A DNA stretch of 64,000 bases, from positions 186,001 to 250,000 of the forward strand of contig NZ_BAGB01000047.1 of the NCBI RefSeq assembly GCF_000308615.1, read 5' to 3'. Both the position numbers and the translations under genes were made by a program. This document shows, piece by piece, positions 1-8,254 of this stretch. Positions within the stretch are counted from its first letter, which is position 1. Each line of letters opens with the position of its first letter. The DNA is from Nocardia jiangxiensis NBRC 101359 (GTDB taxonomy: Bacteria; Actinomycetota; Actinomycetes; Mycobacteriales; Mycobacteriaceae). The notes under the pieces were generated by a model. It saw only the letters and a program-made list of their open reading frames with translations, was not told the DNA's origin and did not search any database.

Positions 1-169
1 CGGGATCCTTGAACACCTCGGCCGCTTCCTCATATCCGGTGACCGCGTACACACCGTGGTGCGACTCCTGCGACACCGGGCATTTGGCCCGCATGTGATC
101 GAAGTACGGGTGCGGGTCGGGCACTAGCGACGGGTCGGTGAAGTAATCGACCGAATCGAAATCAACCAT
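1..169 (-). CDS. Cytochrome P450, N-terminal fragment (cut by window edge)
   Basis: Reading the complement from the ATG at 169 gives a protein beginning MVDFDSVDYFTDPSLVPDP, then DPHPYFDHMRAKCPV and a VYAVTGYEEAAEVFKDP segment. This is the standard N-terminus of bacterial class I P450s: the DPYPxxxxLRxxCPV stretch followed by the first beta strand and B helix. Only about 56 residues lie in the window, so the heme-binding cysteine and oxygen-binding helix cannot be checked. GGAG lies 8 bases before the ATG. It diverges from the TetR gene at 546, with operator-like repeats between them. Substrate unknown. Confidence 0.82.
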   Translation of the reverse strand, partial: MVDFDSVDYFTDPSLVPDPHPYFDHMRAKCPVSQESHHGVYAVTGYEEAAEVFKDP

Positions 170-406
170 CCGGAGAACTCCTGAGTGAGCTGGGCAACAT
201 ACGGATGGTAACACAGTTACTCATATTTGCGAATGTGGTTCTCCAAGAGGTCGAACCCGACTCGCCACGTCCGGTGAACCGGCAGAATCATCGGGAAACA
301 GGGCGTCTACCCGCCCGCCTCCGAGCCCAGGAACGCCGGGCGGGGCAGCCCCCGAGCGCTCACACCGGGCCGATGTCGCTCAGCTTCGCGGGCTGCGCAT
401 GACAGA

Positions 407-427
407 TCAGAGAATGAGATTCTCCCA
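407..427. promoter_or_regulatory. Operator, GAGAA-N5-TTCTC family
   Basis: TCAGAGAA, five bases, then TTCTCCCA. The core GAGAA-TGAGA-TTCTC is a perfect inverted repeat and matches the motif found in seven other intergenic regions of this window, best form at 59423-59443. It lies 119 bases before the TetR start at 546 and 238 bases before the P450 start at 169. Confidence 0.6.
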
Positions 428-455
428 ACCGGCGAGACGATTCCTCGTCAGATGA

Positions 456-476
456 AAGGAGAATGCCGTCATCGTC
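456..476. promoter_or_regulatory. Weak operator copy, GAGAA-N5-TTCTC family
   Basis: AAGGAGAA, TGCCG, TCATCGTC: six of eight positions match the best half-site on each side. On its own it would be marginal. It is listed because it sits in a cluster of the same elements upstream of the TetR gene at 546. Confidence 0.4.
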
Positions 477-545
477 AGAATAATATCCCATTCTCCTATA
501 TAGTACATCCATGTTCTCATCAGATGACCGGGGAACGAGGCGCCG

Positions 546-1205
546 GTGACCAGCCCGAGCGAGAAACCAGCCTGGAAGCAGCGAGCCGTCGAACGGTCGC
601 TGCACACCGCCAAACTGCGTGCCGAACAACGGGTGCAGCGGTTCCTGGACGCCGCCCAAGTGATCATCACCGAGAAGGGCACGACGGACTTCACCGTTCA
701 GGAGGTCGTCGACCGCTCCCGTCAGTCGCTGCGCAGCTTCTACATGCAGTTCGACGGAAAGCACGAACTGCTGCTCGCGCTGTTCGAGGATGCGCTGGCC
801 CGCACCGCCGATCAGTTGCGCGCCGCCGCCGACGGCCGCACCCAGCCGCTGGACAAGTTGCGCACCGCCGCGGTGCTGCTGTTCGAACTGTGCCGACCCG
901 ATCCGGACACCGCGCGACCGCTGTTCACCGATTTCGCGCCGCAGCTGCTGATCTCGCATCCCGGTCACGTGAAAACCGCACACGAACCGATGCTCACGCT
1001 GTTCACCGAACTGATGGATCAGGCCCAGAAGTCCGGGCAGCTGCGTTCGGAGGTCGCCTCGCGGCGGACCGCGGCCATGCTCATGCAGACCCTGATGTTC
1101 ATCGCGCAGGCCGCCGCGACCTCCGGGGACGAGGGCCAGCAGCCGATCAGCGCCGACGAGGCGTGGGACTTCTGTGCCCGCGGATTCGTCGGCCGGGATG
1201 AATAA
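546..1205 (+). CDS. TetR-family transcriptional regulator
   Basis: A 219-residue protein with a typical TetR DNA-binding domain at about residues 25-80: RFLDAAQVIITEKG, then FTVQEVVDRSRQSLRSFYMQFDGKHELL, followed by an all-helical ligand domain. The GTG start at 546 puts the helix-turn-helix in the usual place, and the ribosome binding site is weak. The upstream region carries several GAGAA/TTCTC elements, so autoregulation is likely. This protein is one of two TetR candidates, with the one at 41824-42465, for the regulator that reads this motif across the window. The inducer is unknown. Confidence 0.85.
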   Translation: MTSPSEKPAWKQRAVERSLHTAKLRAEQRVQRFLDAAQVIITEKGTTDFTVQEVVDRSRQSLRSFYMQFDGKHELLLALFEDALARTADQLRAAADGRTQPLDKLRTAAVLLFELCRPDPDTARPLFTDFAPQLLISHPGHVKTAHEPMLTLFTELMDQAQKSGQLRSEVASRRTAAMLMQTLMFIAQAAATSGDEGQQPISADEAWDFCARGFVGRDE

Positions 1206-1240
1206 CGTTCCGCGGCAGGTAGATTCACAGGCCGCGCGAC

Positions 1241-2317
1241 TCACCCCGCGGCGCGCCGATCGGTCGCGACGGGGTGGATCGGCCGGTCGGTCGCCGAGAG
1301 CGCGAGCGCGGAGCCGCCGCGCCGGACGGCCACGATCTCCGCACCGATGGCCACCGCCGTCTCCTCCGGGGTCTGCCCGCCCAGTTCCAGGCCGATCGGC
1401 GAACGCAGACAACGCATTTCGTCATCGGTGATGCCGGCCTCCCGCAACCGGCGACGCCGATCGCGGTCCGCGCGCCGCGAACCCATCGCGCCCACATAGG
1501 CCACCGGCAGCCGCAACGCCGCCACCAGCACCGGGATATCGAACTTCGGATCGTGGGTCAGCACGCAGATCACCGTGCGAGCGTCGACCGGAGTCGAGCG
1601 CAGGTACTGATCCGGCCACTGCCGCACCACCTCCTGCGCGTCCGGAATCCGGGCCGGATCCGCGAACGCCGGACGCGCCTCGCAGACGGTCACCCGATAA
1701 CCCAGCAGTCGGCCGACCCGTGCCAGCGCGACGGCGAAATCCGTTGCGCCGCAAATGATCATGCGTGGCGGCGCGGCGAAACAGGTCACGAACACCGTCC
1801 GCTCGCGATCGGCGCAGCCGACCACGCGCACACCGCCGGCCCCGATATCGAGCATCGCCCGCGCCAGGCGCACGATCGCCGGATCGAAATCCTCCCCCAC
1901 CGCCCCCTCCGGGCCGACGGTCGCGATCGCGCCCGATTCCAGATCCCGCACCACCGCGACCGCCGCCCGCGAATCCAGCCCGGCCTCGACCGCCACACGC
2001 TCGGCCGCGGTGATCCGCTGTACGAAGACGTCCAGTTCGCCGCCGCAGGTCAGGCCGATCGCGAAGGCGTCGGAATCGCTGAAGCCGAAGCGGCGGCGCA
2101 CCGGCGCGCCCGATGCGATCACCTCCCGGCACAGGTCGTAGACCGCACCCTCGACGCAACCGCCCGACACACTTCCCCACACGGCGCCCGATTCGTCCAC
2201 CGCCATGCTCGTCCCCGCCGGGAACGGTGCGCTGCCCCGCACGCCGACCACGGTCGCGAGGGCATAGACGGTGTCCGCGGCGTGCCATCGCAGTAGCTGC
2301 GTGCCGAGTTCGCGCAC
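1241..2317 (-). CDS. XdhC/CoxI-family molybdenum cofactor insertion factor
   Basis: About 358 residues of the XdhC/CoxI family, which handle and sulfurate molybdopterin cofactor before insertion into molybdenum hydroxylases. The N-terminal part has GSAPFPAGTSMAV and GSVSGGCVEGAV, a classic XdhC signature with the conserved Cys. The C-terminal part has a Rossmann-like MIICGATDFAVALARVGRLLGY and ends with the AYVGAMGSRR and PIGLELGGQTPEE motifs. The start chosen is GTG 2317, which has GGAGG five bases upstream. The frame stays open to a GTG at 2371. It diverges from the molybdenum hydroxylase operon at 2504, the expected client, with an operator between them at 2396-2416. Confidence 0.88.
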   Translation of the reverse strand: MRELGTQLLRWHAADTVYALATVVGVRGSAPFPAGTSMAVDESGAVWGSVSGGCVEGAVYDLCREVIASGAPVRRRFGFSDSDAFAIGLTCGGELDVFVQRITAAERVAVEAGLDSRAAVAVVRDLESGAIATVGPEGAVGEDFDPAIVRLARAMLDIGAGGVRVVGCADRERTVFVTCFAAPPRMIICGATDFAVALARVGRLLGYRVTVCEARPAFADPARIPDAQEVVRQWPDQYLRSTPVDARTVICVLTHDPKFDIPVLVAALRLPVAYVGAMGSRRADRDRRRRLREAGITDDEMRCLRSPIGLELGGQTPEETAVAIGAEIVAVRRGGSALALSATDRPIHPVATDRRAAG

Positions 2318-2395
2318 GATGACCTCCGGCGATCGTCGGCCGCGGGCCGGACCGACCCGCCGCCCCGCCACCGAACCGGTGGCGCTTCACAAGTA

Positions 2396-2416
2396 GACGA
2401 GACTGCGATTCTCGTA
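2396..2416. promoter_or_regulatory. Operator, GAGAA-N5-TTCTC family
   Basis: GACGAGAC, TGCGA, TTCTCGTA: 14 of 16 arm positions match the best copy at 59423-59443. It lies in the divergent promoter between the XdhC-type gene and the molybdenum hydroxylase operon and could control both. Confidence 0.7.
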
Positions 2417-2503
2417 GCACTATAATGTCATACTCATAATTGGCATATACGATATCGGAGAGACGGTAACTGCGATGGTTGACACCCCGGATCGAGTCCC
2501 GCG

Positions 2504-4858
2504 ATGACCGGCGCGCGGACCGCCACCGGCACCACCGGGGCCGTCGGTGCACGCGTGCCGCGCATCGAGGACGCGCGTCTGGTCACCGGCGCAGGCACCT
2601 TCGTCGACGACGTCACCCGCCCCGGTCTGGTGCACGCCTGCTTCGTCCGCAGCCCGCTCGCCCGCGCGCGCATCGGCGAGATCGACCTGACCGGCGCACT
2701 GGAACTCGACGGCGTCCTGGCCGTCTACACCGCCGCGGACCTCAATCCCACCGCCCACGAGATCTCCTACGACCTGGACATGGCCGGTATGCCGCCGGTG
2801 CCGCGCCCGCCGCTGGCCGAGGAGGAGGTGCGGTTCGTCGGGGACCCGGTCGCCCTGGTGATCGCCGCGGACCGGTACATCGCCGAGGACGCCGCCGAAC
2901 TGGTGATCATCGACTACGAACCGCTGGATCCGGTGGTCGACTACGTCACCGCGCAGGACTCCCCGAATCTGGTGCACGCCGGATTCGCGGGCAACTCCGC
3001 CGGGGAGATGGGCGGGCGGCCCGCCGCCGACCTGGAGCCGATCTTCGACTCGGCCGCACATGTGGTGCGCCAGAACATCTTCCAACAGGCGTATCTGCCG
3101 GTGCCGATGGAGACCCGCGGTCTGGTCGCGGAGTGGTCCGCGCCGATGGCGGAGATGACGGTGTGGATCTCCACCCAGTCCCCGCATGAGGTCCGCGCCT
3201 TCTGCGCGCGACTGGTCGGCGTCGACGAACATCAGGTCCGGGTGATCGCCCGCGACACCGGCGGCGGCTTCGGACTCAAACAGCTGCCGCTGCGCGAGGA
3301 GACCTGTGTGCTGCTGGCCGCACGTGCCCTGGGCTGTGCGGTGAAGTGGATCGAGGACCGTCAGGAGAATCTGATGGCCTCCGGAATGGCCCGGCACGAA
3401 CATGCCGAGGCCGCAATGGCTTTCGATGCCGAGGGCAGAATTCTGGCCGCGTCCATCGCGCACGTGCAGAACGTCGGGGCGTATCCGACGCCCTCGCCGA
3501 TCACCGGCGGCATACCCGTCGGCATCCTGTTTCCCGGACCGTATCGGATCACCGACACCTCCTTCAGCGCGAAGTTCCGGTACTCCAATACCGTCGGCCG
3601 GGTGGCCTATCGCGGTCCGTGGCAGTTCGAATCGGTCGCGCGCGAGGTGCTGCTCGACCACGCGGCGCGGCGGATCGGCATCGATCCGATCGACCTGCGG
3701 CGCCGGAACATGTTGCGCCGCGACGAATTACCGTGGGCGAACCCGAACGGGATGACCTACGACAACATCTCCCCACTCGAAACGCTCGAGCAGGCGATCG
3801 AGATGCTGGACTACGACCGCTTCCGCCGCGACCAGCGCAACGCCCGCGCCCAGGGCCGGTACCTCGGCGTCGGCACCTGCACCTATGTGGAGCCGACCAC
3901 CGGCGCCACCCCGTTCCTGGCCACCGAGGGCGCGACCATCCGGATCGAACCCACCGGCAAGGTCAACGTCTACGTGGCGGGCGGTTCGGCGGGCAACAGC
4001 CTGGAGACCACCGTGGTCCAACTCGCCGCCGACGCCCTGGGCGCGAAGCTGGCCGATGTGCGAACCATCCAGGGCGACACCGCGATCACCCCCTTCGGCG
4101 GCGGCACCGGCGGCAGCCGTTCGGGATCGATGACCGCGGGCGCGATCGAACAGACCGCCGCCGTACTGCGGGAGAAGATCCGGGCGATCGCAGCGCATCG
4201 GCTGAACGCCACAACCGAGGAGATCGACCTCGCCGACAGCCGCGCCACCGTGCGGGGAACTCCCGACACCGGCCTGAGCCTGGGCGAGATCGCGAATATC
4301 GCCTACTTCCAGCCGGACACCCTGCCGCCGGGCACAACGCCCGGACTCGAGGCCAGCGGGCGGCACAAGACTCCGCAGATCGCGATCTGGGCCAACGCGA
4401 CTCACGTGTGCACCTGCGAGGTCGATATCGAGACCGGCGAGGTGACGCTGCTGCGGTACATCGTCAGCGAGGACTGCGGCCCGATGATCAATCCCAATGT
4501 CGTGGAGGGGCAGATCTACGGCGGAACGGTGCAGGGCATCGGCGGCGCGCTGTACGAACATCTGCCCTACGACGAGGACGGCAACCCGGTCGCCACGACC
4601 TTCCTGGACTATCTGCTGCCGACCGCGACCGAGGTGCCCGCGATCGAGATAGGACATGTGCAGACGCCGAGTCCGGGGCCCGGCAGTTTCAAGGGGGTCG
4701 GCGAGGGCGGCGCCATCGGTTCGGCCCCGGCGGTGCTCAACGCGGTCGCCGATGCGCTGTCCCCGTTCGGCGTGGAGATCCGCGATCTGCCGCTGTCCCC
4801 CAGCCGGATCGTCGAACTGCTCGATCGGGCGCGCCCCGGTGAGGAGGGGGATCGATGA
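2504..4858 (+). CDS. Molybdenum hydroxylase large (Mo-cofactor) subunit, CoxL-like
   Basis: A 784-residue xanthine dehydrogenase/CO dehydrogenase-family catalytic subunit that binds molybdopterin cytosine dinucleotide and hydroxylates carbon with water-derived oxygen. Visible features are the N-terminal RIEDARLVTGAGTFVDDV, the DTGGGFGLKQ motif near residue 252, and C-terminal SEDCGPMINP and FKGVGEGGAIGSAPAVLNAV, where the Glu of GEGG is the expected catalytic base. The active-site loop reads VAYRGPWQFE at about residue 368. True aerobic CO dehydrogenase has AYxCSFR with a catalytic Cys, so this is not expected to oxidise CO. It overlaps the next gene by ATGA. The substrate is probably an aromatic or N-heterocyclic compound or an aldehyde (inference). 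Confidence 0.9.
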   Translation: MTGARTATGTTGAVGARVPRIEDARLVTGAGTFVDDVTRPGLVHACFVRSPLARARIGEIDLTGALELDGVLAVYTAADLNPTAHEISYDLDMAGMPPVPRPPLAEEEVRFVGDPVALVIAADRYIAEDAAELVIIDYEPLDPVVDYVTAQDSPNLVHAGFAGNSAGEMGGRPAADLEPIFDSAAHVVRQNIFQQAYLPVPMETRGLVAEWSAPMAEMTVWISTQSPHEVRAFCARLVGVDEHQVRVIARDTGGGFGLKQLPLREETCVLLAARALGCAVKWIEDRQENLMASGMARHEHAEAAMAFDAEGRILAASIAHVQNVGAYPTPSPITGGIPVGILFPGPYRITDTSFSAKFRYSNTVGRVAYRGPWQFESVAREVLLDHAARRIGIDPIDLRRRNMLRRDELPWANPNGMTYDNISPLETLEQAIEMLDYDRFRRDQRNARAQGRYLGVGTCTYVEPTTGATPFLATEGATIRIEPTGKVNVYVAGGSAGNSLETTVVQLAADALGAKLADVRTIQGDTAITPFGGGTGGSRSGSMTAGAIEQTAAVLREKIRAIAAHRLNATTEEIDLADSRATVRGTPDTGLSLGEIANIAYFQPDTLPPGTTPGLEASGRHKTPQIAIWANATHVCTCEVDIETGEVTLLRYIVSEDCGPMINPNVVEGQIYGGTVQGIGGALYEHLPYDEDGNPVATTFLDYLLPTATEVPAIEIGHVQTPSPGPGSFKGVGEGGAIGSAPAVLNAVADALSPFGVEIRDLPLSPSRIVELLDRARPGEEGDR

Positions 4859-5742
4859 AACCCGCTGCCTTCGAATACCATTCGCCGACCACCGCCGAAG
4901 AAGCCGTCACCCTGCTGGCCGAACTCGGCGAGGAGGCCAAGATCATCGCGGGCGGGCAGAGCCTGGTGCCGATGCTGGCGCTGCGCCTGGCGGTGTTCGA
5001 TCATCTCGTGGATCTGCGGCGTCCGGCCGAACTCCGCGGGATCGAGGTCGGCCCGGATTCGGTGCGGATCGGCGCGGGCACGACGCACGCGACGGTCGGC
5101 GCATCCCCCGAGATCCGCCGGGCGGTGCCGCTGCTGTCGCGGGCCACCCCGTTGATCGGGCATTTCCAGATCCGCAATCGCGGCACGATCGGCGGGGCGA
5201 TCGCACACGCCGACGCCGCGGGCGAATATCCCGCTGTCGCGGCGACTCTCGACGCCGAAATCCAGACCCTGTCCCCGCGCGGGCGGCGCACGATCGCGGC
5301 CGCGGAGTTCTTCACCGGTATGTGGAGCACGGCGCTGGAACCGGACGAGATCGTGACCGCGATCCGATTTCCGGTGCGGCACGGTCGATCCGGCTTCGCC
5401 ATCGAGGAATTCGCGCGCCGTACCGGCGATTTCGCGATGGCGGGTGCCACCCTGGCGGTCCAGCTCGACGCGGATTCCCGAATCTCGCACTGCGCCATCG
5501 GATTGTTCGGCCTGGCGCCGACCCCGGTCCGGGCGCGCGAGACCGAGGCCGAACTGCTCGGCCGTCCGGTCGCCGAGGTCGTGGCCGAGGATATCGGCGC
5601 GAGCGCGACGGCGGGACTGCACGCGATTCCGGCCGATGCGCACGGCTCGGCCGAGTATCGCCGTCGACTCGGAACGGCCATGGTGGCGCGGGCGTGGCGA
5701 CGCGCCGTACAGGAGGCATGCATTAACGGTTCTCCCGCCTGA
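4855..5742 (+). CDS. Molybdenum hydroxylase FAD (medium) subunit, CoxM-like, 3' end rewritten by insertion element
   Basis: 295 residues of the CoxM family, which pass electrons from the 2Fe-2S subunit to FAD. FAD-binding motifs are AGGQSLVPMLALRL at about residues 32-45 and NRGTIGGAIAHADAAGE at about 105-121. It starts four bases inside the previous gene (ATGA). The last codons, GSPA and the stop, lie inside the TnpB element that begins at 5727, so the native C-terminus has been replaced. The 2Fe-2S subunit that should follow is now 1.3 kb further on. Whether the protein still assembles is not known. Little conserved sequence is expected after RRAVQEA, so it may well be functional. Confidence 0.88.
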   Translation: MKPAAFEYHSPTTAEEAVTLLAELGEEAKIIAGGQSLVPMLALRLAVFDHLVDLRRPAELRGIEVGPDSVRIGAGTTHATVGASPEIRRAVPLLSRATPLIGHFQIRNRGTIGGAIAHADAAGEYPAVAATLDAEIQTLSPRGRRTIAAAEFFTGMWSTALEPDEIVTAIRFPVRHGRSGFAIEEFARRTGDFAMAGATLAVQLDADSRISHCAIGLFGLAPTPVRARETEAELLGRPVAEVVAEDIGASATAGLHAIPADAHGSAEYRRRLGTAMVARAWRRAVQEACINGSPA

Positions 5743-5860
5743 AGGCGGGAGATTTCCAGCTCAGACCGCAACCGAACCACCCACCCGGAGGAGGTGATCC
5801 GATTGTCCGACATCCTCGACACTGACGTGGCCCCGTTCTGCCACGGCCAGAACCACTCTG
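5727..5860 (-). ncRNA. Predicted TnpB guide RNA (omega RNA) scaffold, copy 1
   Basis: In characterised IS605-group elements the guide RNA overlaps the 3' end of tnpB and ends at the element's right end, with the guide read from flanking DNA. Here the right end has a ten-pair stem, 5731-5752, then ACCG. The predicted guide on this strand would begin TTAATGCATGCCTCC, which is CoxM-end sequence. The far boundary given here is approximate because only the hairpin end can be placed from sequence. Confidence 0.4.
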
Positions 5861-6909
5861 GCAGCGTTCCGATCGCGACTGTCCGCGAATCCGCAACCCT
5901 CGCACCGAAAGCCTCTCTCGTGCAGTTCGAGTCGCTTGATTCTCGCGAAACACCGACTGCACGTCATGGTCGTGTACGCGGGCCGGACCATCACCACCCT
6001 CCGCCCAGCCCGCACGGCACGCTCGACGAGTTCACGCTTGGCCGCACCGATCGCAGCATCGGCCGCTTTGCGAGCCATCGTAGATTTCGCCAGGAACATC
6101 GGTGTGAAATCCTCGACAGCGATCACGTTGTAGCGGTCGACCACCCGCGCCGCCCAGACGCGGGAGTCGTGGATGGTTTGGCGCGCGGCTTTCTTCGCCA
6201 ACCGGGCAGCCTGCCGCTTGGCCTCGCCGTAGCCCCTGGACTGCGGTCGGCCCTTGCGATGACGCCGGGCCATCGTACGCTGTGTCTTCGCCGGCTCGGC
6301 TGCGCATCGTTTCCGGTGCCCGAGATACGGCAGATCGAAGGAAGGATCGGTAGTCGTCGCCGTGGTGGAAACACCCCAGTCGATGCCGATACCACCCCGA
6401 CCGCGCGGACGGGACTCGACTTCTCGGCGCACGACGAACGAGGCGTACCAGTAGCCGAGGCTGTCGCGGTGAACGCGAACCGACTTGGGCGGCGACGGCA
6501 GTTCTCGCGACCACACCACCGGGACCATGACGCCCTTCGGCAACACCAAGCGGCCGTCACGGATCGAGAACCCGCGCGTCGTGTACTCCAACGACGGCAA
6601 GGAAATCTTGCGGGACTTCACCTTCGGGCGACCCCGCCTGGTCACCTTGAACGAGTGGTCCAGCGCTTGGGCGTAGTCGCGGAGCGTCTGCTGTTGCGCG
6701 ACCTGAGACCCCTCACGCAACCACAGCAATCTCGCTCGCGCTTCGGTGAGCAGCTTCCCAAGCCGCGCGAACGTTGGCTTCTGCCCGGATCTCTGCTGGT
6801 GCACGGCTTCGTTCCAGAGCCAGCGGCAGCGGCCCCACTCTGCCAGCAGCGCCCTTTCGGCGGTGCGCCCAGGCTGAAGCCGGTACGTGTACCGCACCAC
6901 CTCATCCAT
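5761..6909 (-). CDS. tnpB: TnpB, RNA-guided RuvC-like endonuclease, copy 1
   Basis: 382 residues, full length for a compact TnpB. Catalytic RuvC residues are intact: GIDWGV (Asp) near residue 175, IAVEDF (Glu) near 265, and DSRDRNAARV (Asp) near 342. A four-cysteine zinc finger, CSRC then CEGC, lies at about 316-338. The N-terminal YTYRLQPGR and CRWLWNEAVHQQ segments are typical. It has no indels relative to copy 2 and is about 80 percent identical by eye. The protein is expected to cleave DNA at an empty target site to help the element persist. Confidence 0.93.
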   Translation of the reverse strand: MDEVVRYTYRLQPGRTAERALLAEWGRCRWLWNEAVHQQRSGQKPTFARLGKLLTEARARLLWLREGSQVAQQQTLRDYAQALDHSFKVTRRGRPKVKSRKISLPSLEYTTRGFSIRDGRLVLPKGVMVPVVWSRELPSPPKSVRVHRDSLGYWYASFVVRREVESRPRGRGGIGIDWGVSTTATTTDPSFDLPYLGHRKRCAAEPAKTQRTMARRHRKGRPQSRGYGEAKRQAARLAKKAARQTIHDSRVWAARVVDRYNVIAVEDFTPMFLAKSTMARKAADAAIGAAKRELVERAVRAGRRVVMVRPAYTTMTCSRCFARIKRLELHERGFRCEGCGFADSRDRNAARVVLAVAERGHVSVEDVGQSDHLLRVGGSVAV

Positions 6910-7007
6910 TCGAACATACTATCGAAAGATGTTGTCATGCGAGTAATCCGACACGTCCAGCCTTTCCTCTTCGCCACGAACGGCGAAATACCCAAGGGGG
7001 AATCCTG

Positions 7008-7511
7008 ATGACTGACCTGGACATCGAGGTCCGGATCAACGGTGCGCGACACCGGGATCGGGTGCCGCCGCGACTGACCCTGGCCGACTACCTGCGCGAA
7101 CGGTGTGGTCTGACCGGCACCCATCTGGGCTGTGAACACGGCGTCTGTGGTGCGTGCACGGTCCTGGTCGACGGCGCGGCCGTGCGCTCGTGCCTGATGT
7201 TCGCCGTGCAGGCCGATGGTTCGGAGGTCACCACCGTCGAGGGCATCGCCGAACCGGACGGCGAACTGTCCCCGGTACAGGCGGCCTTCCGGGACGAACA
7301 CGGTCTGCAGTGCGGATTCTGCACTCCCGGATTCATCGTCACCGTCACCGCCTTCCTGGCCGAGAACCCGCACCCGACCGACGCCGAGATCCGCGAGGCG
7401 ATATCCGGAAACCTGTGCCGCTGCACGGGATATCAGGGCATCATCCGCGCGGTCCGCGCCGCCGCCGACTCGAACCACACCGCCGCCGCGCCCACCGCGC
7501 AGCAGGCGTGA
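7008..7511 (+). CDS. Molybdenum hydroxylase 2Fe-2S (small) subunit, CoxS-like
   Basis: 167 residues. The N-terminal plant-type 2Fe-2S domain has CEHGVCGACTVLVDG and a fourth Cys in RSCLMF. The C-terminal helical domain has CGFCTPGFIV and CRCTGYQGI, which hold the second cluster next to the molybdenum site. All eight cysteines are present. The ATG at 7008 follows AAGGGGG by eight bases. It belongs with the subunits at 2504-5742 but is now separated by the TnpB element, so its transcription may depend on read-through or on a promoter near 6910-7000. Confidence 0.93.
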   Translation: MTDLDIEVRINGARHRDRVPPRLTLADYLRERCGLTGTHLGCEHGVCGACTVLVDGAAVRSCLMFAVQADGSEVTTVEGIAEPDGELSPVQAAFRDEHGLQCGFCTPGFIVTVTAFLAENPHPTDAEIREAISGNLCRCTGYQGIIRAVRAAADSNHTAAAPTAQQA

Positions 7512-7530
7512 GCACGCAAAGGATCTGGCG

Positions 7531-8229
7531 ATGAAACTCGACAACACCTTCCGCATCCCGGTTCCGGCCGCGCAGGCCTGGCACGTGCTGCTCGATCTGG
7601 AACGGATCGCCCCCTGTGTTCCGGGCGCGGACATCACCTCGCGTGAGGGCGAGGACTTCCACGGCCGGATCAAGGTCAAGCTGGGCCCGGTGGGACTGAG
7701 CTACAGCGGCATCATCACCGTGGTCTCCCAGGACGAGGCCGCCGGAATCGCCGTGTTGCAGGGCCGCGGGCGAGAGGTGCGCGGCAACGGCACGGCCAAG
7801 GCGACGATCACCTGCCGCCTGGTCGAATCCGAGGGCGCCACAGATGTTTTCGTCGACACCGAGCTGTCGATCACCGGGAAGCCGGCCCAATTCGGGCGAG
7901 GCGCGCTCGCCGATGTCGCGGGCACCCTGATCGGCCAGTTCGCCACCAATCTCGCCGCGGAGATCACCGCGGCGGCACCGGCCCCCGCGGCGGACGCCCT
8001 ATCCCCGTCCGCCGCGGCAACCTCGCCGGACGCACCGGAGCACACTCCCGCGCCCGCACCCGCCGCGGCGGCCACCCCGCCGCCCCGCACCCCCGCCGAG
8101 CCGATCGATCTACTCGCCACCGCGGGCGCGAGTTCGATGGCACGATACGGCGGAATCGCTCTGCTGGTGGTCGCCGGACTGCTATTCGCGCTGTTGCGAC
8201 GCAGACGATCGGATCGCTCGGCCGGTTGA
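7531..8229 (+). CDS. CoxG-like SRPBCC protein with C-terminal membrane anchor
   Basis: 232 residues. Positions 1-150 are a CoxG/SRPBCC fold: MKLDNTFRIPVPAAQAWHVLLDLERIAPCVPGA is the standard CoxG opening. A long Ala/Pro-rich linker follows (about 150-195), then one hydrophobic helix, YGGIALLVVAGLLFALL, and a basic tail RRRRSDR. In Oligotropha, CoxG is needed to recruit CO dehydrogenase to the cytoplasmic membrane. By analogy this protein may dock the molybdenum hydroxylase at the respiratory chain. It follows the 2Fe-2S gene by 19 bases. Confidence 0.85.
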   Translation: MKLDNTFRIPVPAAQAWHVLLDLERIAPCVPGADITSREGEDFHGRIKVKLGPVGLSYSGIITVVSQDEAAGIAVLQGRGREVRGNGTAKATITCRLVESEGATDVFVDTELSITGKPAQFGRGALADVAGTLIGQFATNLAAEITAAAPAPAADALSPSAAATSPDAPEHTPAPAPAAAATPPPRTPAEPIDLLATAGASSMARYGGIALLVVAGLLFALLRRRRSDRSAG

Positions 8230-8254
8230 GGCCGCATAATCCCGGAGGAAGAAA

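Larger units (their letters stand above)
170..545. other. Divergent intergenic region between P450 and TetR genes
   Basis: About 375 bases without a credible gene. The part from 170 to about 400 shows nothing recognisable. From 407 to 521 the sequence becomes AT-richer and is packed with GAGAA/TTCTC elements: a full site at 407-427, a weaker one at 456-476, and TTCTC half-sites at 491-495 and 514-518. AGGAGAAT at 457-464 is also the exact inverted complement of ATTCTCCT at 490-497. This looks like the control region of the TetR gene and probably of the P450. Confidence 0.6.
5727..6942 (-). mobile_element. IS200/IS605-group (IS1341-type) TnpB-only insertion element, copy 1
   Basis: Boundaries come from comparing this element with the copy at 46439-47654. 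On the tnpB strand both begin with TCGCATrACA just before the gene and end with a CCCGCCTTCAGGCGGG hairpin followed by ACCG, after which the sequences diverge. Both come to exactly 1216 bases. There is no TnpA (Y1) transposase, so the element depends on help in trans. No terminal inverted repeats or target duplications are seen, as expected for this group. It sits between the FAD and 2Fe-2S genes of the molybdenum hydroxylase operon, in the opposite orientation. Confidence 0.8.

Noticed and set aside
5731..5752. Rho-independent terminator after the FAD subunit gene
   Set aside because: The hairpin is the right end of the TnpB element and recurs at 47629-47650, so it is better read as part of the element and its guide RNA.
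2504..8229. Aerobic CO dehydrogenase (coxMSL)
   Set aside because: The subunits have the right architecture, but the active-site loop lacks the Cys of true CO dehydrogenases, so only the broader molybdenum hydroxylase name is supported.
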